From NCBI GenBank assembly GCA_028293545.1, contig JAQGOP010000052.1, positions 1-64,000 of the forward strand: a stretch of 64,000 nucleotides of DNA. The letters run 5' to 3'. The notes beneath the pieces are model-generated. The model saw nothing but the letters and a program-made list of their open reading frames with translations. It was not told the origin of the DNA and made no database searches. A program made the position numbers and the translations under genes. The DNA is from Verrucomicrobiota bacterium. GTDB lineage: Bacteria > Verrucomicrobiota > Verrucomicrobiia > Opitutales > Opitutaceae. Each line of letters starts with the position of its first letter. Within the stretch, counting starts at the first letter, position 1. Below are positions 36,898 to 43,950 of this stretch, one piece after another.

Positions 36898-37877
36898 TTC
36901 TGGCCGGCGCGAATCTGCTCGGTGATCGTGATCGCGACCTCGAGCGCGCTCTTGCCCAACGCGCCGCCGACCTTGGGCTGCTTCGCCTTCGCGACGCTTT
37001 CCACAAAATGCGCCAGCTCGAGCGCGAGCGGCTCGCCTTTCTCGATCGGGATTTCCTTCACCGGGATCGCACTCAGGTCTCCCGCTTTCACCAAGCCGAT
37101 CTTCATCTTCAGGCCGTAGGCAATGATGTCGTTCTTCTTCACGAGGTGCCCGGCCTGGTTCATGAAATCGAGCGAGAGATAGGCGTCCGACTGGAAAATC
37201 CGGATCTCCCGCGCCTTCTTTGTGCTCATCCGGCTGGCGCTGAGATTGGCCACGCAGCCGTTCTGGAACTGGATGCGCGCGTTGGCGATGTCCTCGCTCT
37301 TCGAGAGGACGGTCACGCCCACGCTGTCGATCTTCACGATCGGCGACTTCACCAGTTCGAGCACGATGCCGATGTCGTGGATCATCAGGTCGAGGACCAC
37401 TCCCACCTCCGTGCCGCGCGGCTGATACGGCGCGAGGCGTTCCGCGGTGATATAGCGGGGTTCGTCGATCTCCTTCTCGAGAAAACTCATCACCGGATTG
37501 AAGTGCTCGATATGCCCGACCTGCACGAGGCAACCATGCTGCCGCGCGGCGACGAGGACGCGCTCGGCTTCTTCCAGTGACGCGCACAGCGGTTTTTCGA
37601 TCAGGAGGTGTGTCTTCTTCGCGAGCAACGGCAACGCGACCTCCTCATGCTTGTCGGTCGGCACCACCACCGAAACCGCATCACAGGCTTCGCCCAAGGC
37701 CTCCAGCGTCTCGAAGCGCTGGCACTTGAATTTCTCACAGATCTCCTTCGCCCGCGCGTCATTGGTTTCAAAAATTCCCGTCAACTCCGCACCCGGCAAC
37801 CCGGCATAAACGCGCGCATGATGTTGGCCGAGCGAGCCGACGCCGGCCACGCCGCAGCGGATTTTGGGGGATGCCAT
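36894..37877 (-). CDS. Gfo/Idh/MocA-family oxidoreductase
   Basis: A 327-residue NAD(P)-dependent dehydrogenase from ATG 37877. The Rossmann motif is GVAGVGSLGQHHARVYAG, the EKP motif is LIEKPLCASLEEAERV, and the C-terminal domain includes GVVLDLMIHDIGIVLEL with the expected catalytic Asp-His pair. Tight ATGA coupling to lpxB suggests a role in lipid A or nucleotide-sugar metabolism. A GnnA-like oxidation of UDP-GlcNAc is one possibility, but no GnnB-like transaminase is in view. Confidence 0.88.
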   Translation of the reverse strand: MASPKIRCGVAGVGSLGQHHARVYAGLPGAELTGIFETNDARAKEICEKFKCQRFETLEALGEACDAVSVVVPTDKHEEVALPLLAKKTHLLIEKPLCASLEEAERVLVAARQHGCLVQVGHIEHFNPVMSFLEKEIDEPRYITAERLAPYQPRGTEVGVVLDLMIHDIGIVLELVKSPIVKIDSVGVTVLSKSEDIANARIQFQNGCVANLSASRMSTKKAREIRIFQSDAYLSLDFMNQAGHLVKKNDIIAYGLKMKIGLVKAGDLSAIPVKEIPIEKGEPLALELAHFVESVAKAKQPKVGGALGKSALEVAITITEQIRAGQK

Positions 37878-38029
37878 GGGAGCAAGAGAGGAAGATCGGA
37901 GCAGGGTTGCAACGCGGGAAACCGGGTCGGGCGCAGTCTCGCCCAGCTGCTTTCCACGAGCCGCCATCCGGGCCATCGAAAAAAGTCGAAATCGGAGATG
38001 GCCTCGCAAGACTCCGCCCCACCCTCCCC

Positions 38030-38809
38030 ATGACCACGACCACGTCCGCCGGCCTCACCGCTCCCCTTCCGGAAACCGTCACCAAGGACATCATCGACCA
38101 GTTTTACCGCGACGGAAACGCGATCGTGAAAGGCGTGCTCAGCACCGAGGAATGCGCGGCCCTTCGCGTCCTGACGGACGAAGCCGCGAAAAGCAGCCCA
38201 TCGTTCATTGTCCGCAATCCCGAGGAAATGAACATCGCGTTCGCGCGCCTGTTTATCCGCGAACCGATCCTGTCGCTCGTGCAGAAAATCCTCGGGCCCG
38301 AGGCGCGCTTTTGCGGGCAGAACGTAATCCGAAACGTGCCCGGGCAGTCGATCTCGCACTGGCACGTCGACGACAAACTCGAGTATCCGCTGCCGCCCGA
38401 CGTCCCGCGCTGGGATGCGCGCGTCCGCCTGCCAATGACGTGGCTCAGCGTGCAGGTGCCGCTCAGCGACATCACCTCGCCGGAGGACGGCCCCACCGAA
38501 ATCGTGAAGGGCAGCCATTATTCCGGCCGCGTTTCGCCGAAGGAAAACCCGGTCTTCGAAGGCCGCGGCGCCGAACCGGTGCTGTGCCACGCCGGCGACA
38601 TCTACATTTTCAATCATCAGCTCTGGCACCGCGGCAGCCCGAACACCGGCAAACGCACGCGCTACCTGATGCAGCTCCAGTACGCCCGCGGCGATTCGCT
38701 TGCCTGGCGTTGTCAGGGCGCAGTGCGCACGCCGGCATTGGAAAAGGTGCTCGCGGGCGCCGACCCGAAGCTCGTCGACCTCATGGTCGGCCCGCCGAAA
38801 TACGTCTGA
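38030..38809 (+). CDS. phytanoyl-CoA dioxygenase family (PhyH) protein
   Basis: A 259-residue oxygenase-like protein from ATG 38030. The HxD motif is SHWHVDDKLEY and the distal His is in FNHQLWHRGSPN, followed by RTRYLMQLQYARG, probably the cosubstrate Arg. It is divergent from the Gfo/Idh-lpxB pair. It is the second of three PhyH-like proteins in the window and has no adjacent regulator gene. Confidence 0.85.
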   Translation: MTTTTSAGLTAPLPETVTKDIIDQFYRDGNAIVKGVLSTEECAALRVLTDEAAKSSPSFIVRNPEEMNIAFARLFIREPILSLVQKILGPEARFCGQNVIRNVPGQSISHWHVDDKLEYPLPPDVPRWDARVRLPMTWLSVQVPLSDITSPEDGPTEIVKGSHYSGRVSPKENPVFEGRGAEPVLCHAGDIYIFNHQLWHRGSPNTGKRTRYLMQLQYARGDSLAWRCQGAVRTPALEKVLAGADPKLVDLMVGPPKYV

Positions 38810-38810
38810 A

Positions 38811-38986
38811 GTAGCGCAGGCGGCCCGCCTGCTTCCTGAAGTAGCGCGTAGCGAGTAGTGAGTAGCGAGTAGTCGGACCCCCAAACGCACAACTCCACCG
38901 CCGGTTGGTGTATGAGCATGCTCGCTACCCGCTACTCGCTACTCGCTACTCGCTACTTCCACCAAGCAGGCGGGCCGCCTGCGCTC
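38811..38986. repeat. nested composite of family A pair around TAGCGAG inverted array (family E)
   Basis: An outer inverted pair of family A elements (38811-38834 and 38964-38986) encloses an inner inverted pair made of a reiterated TAGCGAGTAG motif (38836-38876 and 38926-38957). The inner left arm reads GTAGCGAGTAGTGAGTAGCG and the right arm CGCTACTCGCTACTCGCTAC. The whole gap between the PhyH gene and lolD consists of this structure, which could form a long branched hairpin. Confidence 0.82.
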
Positions 38987-38988
38987 CT

Positions 38989-39645
38989 TTACTCGAAGCG
39001 GCCGGCGTGCAGTCGCAGCTGGCGCGAGCAACTCGCGGCGTGATGCGTGTTGTGCGTCACCAAGACGAGCGTAGTCCTGGTCTCGGCGCTCAGTCCCACG
39101 AGCAGCTCAATGATCGCGGAGCCCGTCTGCTCATCGAGATTTCCCGTGGGTTCGTCCGCGAGGATCAGTCGCGGTGAATTCATCAACGCGCGGGCCACGG
39201 CCACGCGCTGACGCTCGCCGCCCGACAACTGCGTCGGGAGATGATGCGAGCGCTCCGCCAGACCGACTCGCGCCAAAAGGTCCTTGGCGCGGGCCAGCTC
39301 GGGCGCGCCGGGTCCCTTGATGATCCGGGCGGCCATCAGCACATTCTGCAGGGCGTCGAGTTCGGGAATCAGGTAGAACGATTGAAACACGATCCCGAGA
39401 TACGTCGCACGACGCCTGGCCCCGGTATCCGGCGAACCTTCCCAGGTCAGCGTGCCGGAATCGGGCGCGTCCAAGCCGGCGAGCAGGTTGAGCAGCGTCG
39501 ACTTGCCGGAGCCGGACTCGCCGCGGATCGAAACGGTTTCGCCCGCGGAAACCTCAAGGTCCACGCCCCGCAGCACCTCGATGCGGCGGTCGCCGCTCAG
39601 GAATGTCTTCGCCAAACCCCGCGCGCTGATGACGGCGTTACTCAC
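38989..39645 (-). CDS. lolD: lipoprotein-releasing ABC transporter ATPase, LolD-like
   Basis: A 218-residue ATPase from GTG 39645. Walker A is RGESGSGKST (about 42-51), the signature is LSGGERQRVAVARAL, and Walker B is LILADEPTGNLDE. The longer frame from 39735 only reads back into the permease gene. It overlaps the LolC/E-like permease by 8 bases and powers extraction of lipoproteins from the inner membrane. MacB-type alternatives are less likely given the partner. Confidence 0.88.
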   Translation of the reverse strand: MSNAVISARGLAKTFLSGDRRIEVLRGVDLEVSAGETVSIRGESGSGKSTLLNLLAGLDAPDSGTLTWEGSPDTGARRRATYLGIVFQSFYLIPELDALQNVLMAARIIKGPGAPELARAKDLLARVGLAERSHHLPTQLSGGERQRVAVARALMNSPRLILADEPTGNLDEQTGSAIIELLVGLSAETRTTLVLVTHNTHHAASCSRQLRLHAGRFE

Positions 39646-40864
39646 TGCGCAGGGCCTCCACCGGCTTGAGCCGCGCGGCGATCGCCGCCGGGATGACGCC
39701 CGCCAGGGTCGAGAGCACGAGCGCGGCAATGACAATCACGGCAATATCACGCGGCTCGAGATGCTCGGGCAGGTCGCTGAATTGATAGAATCGCGCGAGG
39801 AGCTCCTGGCCGCCGGTAAGATGAGTCAGGGCGCGCACCAAGTCGTTGCGGAAATACAGCAGCGTCTTACCCACCACCACGCCGAGGCCGGTGCCGACCA
39901 CGCCGATGAGCACCCCCTGCAGGCAGAAACAAATCGCGATCTCGCGCCGACTCGCGCCCAGCGCGCCGAGCAACCCGATCTCGCGCGTCTTTTTCAGCAC
40001 GAGCACGAGCAGCAGGCTCATCGTGAGGAACGCCGCCACCAGCACGACAAAGAGCAGCACGAACATCATCATGTTTTTCTCGAGCTGCAGCACCCACAGG
40101 AAATCCGCGAAACTATCCCGCCACGAAAAGGCCTGCACGCCGCGGGGCAGCACCGCGTTGATCCGCGGGACGACTTCATCCTCATTGGCGCCGGGGGCGA
40201 TGCGGACGTTGACGCCGTGGACGTCGCGCACGAGCCCGTACAAATCCTGCGCGAGCCGCAGCGTGCAATACACGGTTGAGCTGTCGAGCTGCTGCTGACC
40301 GACCTCCAGCACGCCGACGACCTTGACCGACCGCGGCAGGATCACCTCCACGTCTTTTCGCGCCAGCATCAGCGGCGTATAAATTTCCAGGGTCGATCCG
40401 AGCGGCGCGCCCAAGGCGTCGGACAGGCCGGCGCTGAGGATCACGGAATCGTCATCAAGCGCATCGAGGGAGCCGATGCGGACGAATTTTCCCAGCGACA
40501 CCACGCGTTCAACACTGCCCATGTCCAGGCCGCGCATCTGGGGAAACGCGGGTTTGTTCTGGTACTGCACCATCAGGATGCCGGAAGCGTAAGGCGTCGC
40601 GCCGGCCACGCCGGGAACCGCCTCCACTTTTTTCACGATCGAGTGGTAATCGCTGATCAGTCCGCGCGCCTTGATCTGAATCTCGCCCTCGGTGTCGACC
40701 ATCATGCGGCGGATCTGGAAACCGAAACCGCCCATCACCCCGAGCACCACGATCAGCAGCGCCACGCCCAGCGCCACGCTGAGCACCGAAATCGCCGTGA
40801 AAAACGGAAACCGCCGCCCCGTCGGGAAAAGCTGCTTCAGGGCGAGGTAGAAATACCAAGGCAT
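39638..40864 (-). CDS. lipoprotein-releasing permease, LolC/LolE family
   Basis: A 408-residue protein with one N-terminal helix (FFTAISVLSVALGVALLIVVLGVM), a large periplasmic MacB-like domain and three C-terminal helices (LLFVVLVAAFLTMSLLLVLV onward). MMGGF-like residues after helix 1 fit LolC/E. It overlaps lolD and forms the Lol ABC complex. Only one permease gene is present, which suggests a homodimeric LolF-like arrangement. Confidence 0.87.
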   Translation of the reverse strand: MPWYFYLALKQLFPTGRRFPFFTAISVLSVALGVALLIVVLGVMGGFGFQIRRMMVDTEGEIQIKARGLISDYHSIVKKVEAVPGVAGATPYASGILMVQYQNKPAFPQMRGLDMGSVERVVSLGKFVRIGSLDALDDDSVILSAGLSDALGAPLGSTLEIYTPLMLARKDVEVILPRSVKVVGVLEVGQQQLDSSTVYCTLRLAQDLYGLVRDVHGVNVRIAPGANEDEVVPRINAVLPRGVQAFSWRDSFADFLWVLQLEKNMMMFVLLFVVLVAAFLTMSLLLVLVLKKTREIGLLGALGASRREIAICFCLQGVLIGVVGTGLGVVVGKTLLYFRNDLVRALTHLTGGQELLARFYQFSDLPEHLEPRDIAVIVIAALVLSTLAGVIPAAIAARLKPVEALRSE

Positions 40865-40871
40865 GGGTCGA

Positions 40872-41049
40872 TGGCGGATTTTGGATTGCGGATTGCGGAT
40901 TCGGCCCGGAGGGCCGCTCTCGCTGCGGGGTCTTTCCGGTTAGCGCGAGGCCGCGAAAATCTCAGGGCGAGCTCGGTAACGTTGGGGGCAATCACGCCGG
41001 CCAAATCAGCAGGCGCCTTTCCAATCCGCAATCCGCAATCCGCCATTCA
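40872..41049. repeat. GGATTGCGGATT inverted pair (family D)
   Basis: The left arm is ATGGCGGATTTTGGATTGCG followed by GATTGCGGATTC. The right arm is CCAATCCGCAATCCGCAATC followed by CGCCATTC. The two arms are mutual inverses about 120 bases apart. They fill the gap between lysS and the LolC/E gene. The right arm reaches the lysS stop codon. Confidence 0.82.
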
Positions 41050-42537
41050 GCTGGCTCCGCCACCTGGGCGCAGCTGCGGGAAGAGGATCACGTCGCGGAT
41101 GCTTTCGGCGCCAGTGAGGAGAATGCAGAGACGGTCGATGCCCACGCCCATCCCGCCGGCGGGCGGCATGCCGTGCTCGAGCGCGAGCAGAAAATCCTGG
41201 TCGATGTTCTGCTGTTCCTCGCCCGCTTGCGCCTCGAACATTGCGCGCTGCGCGTCGGGGTCGTTCTGCTCGGAATAGGCCGGCGCGACTTCCATGCCGC
41301 CGATCGTCAATTCGAACACGTCGAGCACCGTCGGATCCTCCGCATTCAGCTTCGCCAGCGGGCACAGCTCCTTCGGCAGGTGCGTCACAAACGTCGGCTC
41401 GATCAGCGTCGGCTCGATCTTCTTCGAGAAAATTTCGTTGGTGATTTCGAACTCCTCCCACGTGGGATGAATCGACAGCCCGAGCGCCTCGGCCTTCGCG
41501 ACCTTGTCCGCCTTCGGGAGCGCGAACCAACCCGCTTCGCCGGTCGCCGCGATGATGAGATCCTTGTAACGCACCTCGCGCCACTCGCCGCCGAAGTCGA
41601 TGTCCTGGCCGCTGCCGGCATGCTTGATCTTGAGCGAACCATCCGCCGGCTTGATCACCTCGCGCACCAGGCTCGTGAGCAGGTCGCGGATCAACGTCAT
41701 CATCCCGCGGTAGTCGCTGTACGCCTGGTAAACCTCGAGCATCGTGAACTCGGGATTGTGGCGCCGCGACACGCCTTCGTTGCGGAAGATGCGCCCGATT
41801 TCAAAGACGCGGTCAAAGCCGCCGACGAGCAGGCGCTTCAGCCGGAGCTCCGTCGCGATGCGCAGGAAAAAATCCACGTCGAGCGCGTTGTGGTGGGTCA
41901 CAAACGGCCGCGCCGCCGCGCCGCCCGCGGTGTTTTCCAACACCGGCGTTTCAACCTCCACAAAACTCTGCGCCTCGAGGAAACGGCGGATGTGCGACAC
42001 CACGCGCGACCGCATCAGCAGGCGCGCGCGCGACTCCGCGTTCACGATCAGGTCGAGGTAACGCTGGCGGTAAACCTGCTCGGCATCGCTCAGGCCGTGC
42101 CACTTTTCCGGCAGCGGACGCAGCGCCTTGGAAACCAGCGTGAAACTCTCGACGCGCACCGTGACCTCGCCGGTCTTCGTCTTGAAAAGCGTGCCCTTCG
42201 CGCCGAGGATGTCCCCGAGGTCGAGCTTCTTGAACGCCGCGTAGGCGGCATCGCCGACGACGTCCTTCTTCACGTACAGCTGGACCTGGCCCTGCTGGTC
42301 CAGGATCTTCACGAACTGGCTCTTGCCCATGTCGCGGATCACGACCAAGCGACCGGCGACACTCACCGTGACCGCGTTGTCCTGGCCATCGACATGGAGC
42401 TTGATCGCGTCACCCGAGAAGTGCGTGGTGGCAAAATTCGCACGGAATGGATCGACCCCCGCCGTACGCATTTCGGCGAGCTTTTGCCGCCGCACGGCAT
42501 GCTGGTCGTGGCTGATATCGATGGGAGTGTCGCTCAT
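41047..42537 (-). CDS. lysS: lysyl-tRNA synthetase, class II
   Basis: A 496-residue enzyme charging tRNA-Lys. The OB-fold anticodon-binding domain comes first (AGRLVVIRDMGKSQFVKILD). The class II core has motif 1 around MRSRVVSHIRRFLEAQSFVE, motif 2 FRNEGVSRRHNPEFTMLE and motif 3 GMGVGIDRLCILLTG. The length matches the family. It stands alone between family D and family A repeats. Confidence 0.97.
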   Translation of the reverse strand: MSDTPIDISHDQHAVRRQKLAEMRTAGVDPFRANFATTHFSGDAIKLHVDGQDNAVTVSVAGRLVVIRDMGKSQFVKILDQQGQVQLYVKKDVVGDAAYAAFKKLDLGDILGAKGTLFKTKTGEVTVRVESFTLVSKALRPLPEKWHGLSDAEQVYRQRYLDLIVNAESRARLLMRSRVVSHIRRFLEAQSFVEVETPVLENTAGGAAARPFVTHHNALDVDFFLRIATELRLKRLLVGGFDRVFEIGRIFRNEGVSRRHNPEFTMLEVYQAYSDYRGMMTLIRDLLTSLVREVIKPADGSLKIKHAGSGQDIDFGGEWREVRYKDLIIAATGEAGWFALPKADKVAKAEALGLSIHPTWEEFEITNEIFSKKIEPTLIEPTFVTHLPKELCPLAKLNAEDPTVLDVFELTIGGMEVAPAYSEQNDPDAQRAMFEAQAGEEQQNIDQDFLLALEHGMPPAGGMGVGIDRLCILLTGAESIRDVILFPQLRPGGGAS

Positions 42538-42609
42538 GAAGGGTCAGGAAATAGCCATGACCCGCCAACCGGGGCAAATGGAAACTTGCCGTGGCGCAGG
42601 GCGTTCACG

Positions 42610-42634
42610 CGTAGCGCAGGCGGCCCGCCTGCTC
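42610..42634 (+). repeat. REP-like palindrome (family A)
   Basis: GTAGCGCAGGCGGCCCGCCT followed by GCTCGG, in the divergent gap between lysS and the MgtC/DUF4010 gene. Confidence 0.87.
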
Positions 42635-42693
42635 GGGGCTCCACCGTCGCTAGTGCTCTAGACAATCTCCCGACTGCGGAGCATCTTTCCCCC

Positions 42694-43950
42694 GTGCCCG
42701 ACCTGCTCATCCCCATCGTCGTCAGCGCCTGCCTGGGCGCATTGGTCGGCCTGATCCGCCAGTGGAGCGACCAGACCTCGCCGGAGGGGAGCGTCGATCT
42801 CGGCGGCGTGCGCACGTATTCGTTTTGGGCCATCCTCGGCTGCCTCGGCGCGGCCTTGGGCGAAACCGCGACGCCGGCCTTGCTCGCGGTGATCGTGGGC
42901 ATCGTCGGCGTCCACCAAATCGTCGCGATGGCGAAGATGCCCGCGCCCCATCGACCCGGCGGCACGACCTTCGCCTCCGCGCTCCTGACCGTGTTGGTCG
43001 GCGCGCTCGTGTTCTGGGAATATCGGCAGGCCGCGGCGCTCGTCACCGCGACAATCATGGTGCTGCTCGGTTTGAAACAGCCCCTGCATGCGTGGACCCG
43101 AAAGTTCACGCCCGCCGACATGCGCGCGACACTCCAGTTTGTCGCGGTCACGGGCGTCATTCTTCCACTTGTGCCCGACCAAAACTTCGGGCCCTTCGAA
43201 GCCTTCAATCCCTATAAGACCTGGATGCTGGTCGTGCTGATGTCGGGCATCGGCTTTCTCGGTTACCTCGCGATGCGCCTGCTCGGCGCCGGCGCCGGCA
43301 TCCTCATCACCAGCCTGTTCGGCGGACTCGCTTCGAGTACCGCGACCACGCTCGCGTTCAGCCGTCGCAGCCGGGATGACCCCAGGCTCTCCGAACATTA
43401 TTCGATGGCCGTCGTGATTGCGTGCAGCGCAATGCTCGCGCGCGTGGCGGTGGCCGTCTCGATCCTCAATCTCCAACTCGGGTTCAAACTGATCGCGCCC
43501 TTTGCTCTCATGGCGCTTCCCGGCGCGCTCTATGGCGCATGGCTCTGGTTCAAGCGCCAGCCAGGTAAGGGCTCCGGCACCGCTCCGCAGATCGCGAATC
43601 CGCTCACGCTGAGAACCGTGCTGAAATTCGCGCTGCTTTACGCCGTCATCGGCTTCCTGGTCAAAGCCATCACCAGCCTCGGTTTCCTGAAAACGGCCCT
43701 CCTTCCGCTGAGCTTTTTCTCCGGGATGACCGACATGGATGCGATTTCGCTCCTGATGGCGGGAAGCGAAGTGAACGGCACGGTGCCGCTCCATCTCGCG
43801 ATGCAGGCGGTCCTGGTCGCGGCCGCGAGCAATTCACTCATCAAAGCCGGCTTCGCCATCAGCCTCGGTTCGCCGGTGCTGAAGCGCGAAATTTCCGTGG
43901 TTCTCGGCCTCACCGCCGCCGCCGGGGTCGCGGGCTGCTGGATTTTCTAG
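42694..43950 (+). CDS. MgtC/SapB and DUF4010 membrane protein
   Basis: A 418-residue, highly hydrophobic protein starting at GTG 42694. The N-terminal MgtC/SapB-type region shows CLGALVGLIRQW and VRTYSFWAILGCLGAALGE. The C-terminal DUF4010 region includes GFLGYLAMRLLGAGAGILIT, FGGLASSTATTLAFSRRSRD and SFFSGMTDMDAISLLMA. The function is unclear. MgtC relatives are linked to magnesium or membrane-potential homeostasis. Its TAG stop overlaps the stop of the convergent MSEP-CTERM gene in a shared CTAG. Confidence 0.86.
   Translation: MPDLLIPIVVSACLGALVGLIRQWSDQTSPEGSVDLGGVRTYSFWAILGCLGAALGETATPALLAVIVGIVGVHQIVAMAKMPAPHRPGGTTFASALLTVLVGALVFWEYRQAAALVTATIMVLLGLKQPLHAWTRKFTPADMRATLQFVAVTGVILPLVPDQNFGPFEAFNPYKTWMLVVLMSGIGFLGYLAMRLLGAGAGILITSLFGGLASSTATTLAFSRRSRDDPRLSEHYSMAVVIACSAMLARVAVAVSILNLQLGFKLIAPFALMALPGALYGAWLWFKRQPGKGSGTAPQIANPLTLRTVLKFALLYAVIGFLVKAITSLGFLKTALLPLSFFSGMTDMDAISLLMAGSEVNGTVPLHLAMQAVLVAAASNSLIKAGFAISLGSPVLKREISVVLGLTAAAGVAGCWIF

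Noticed and set aside
36898-37587. N-terminal extension of lpxB to 615 codons
   Set aside because: It overlaps the Gfo/Idh gene in another frame. The LpxB family starts at the ATGA-coupled ATG at 36897.
38836-38957. CRISPR-like array of short repeats
   Set aside because: The units are 7-10 bases, are arranged as two inverted blocks and have no regular spacers. No cas genes are present.
41173-42693. The upstream part of a 925-codon plus-strand frame running into the MgtC/DUF4010 gene
   Set aside because: This part is antisense to lysS. Family-like sequence begins only at GTG 42694.
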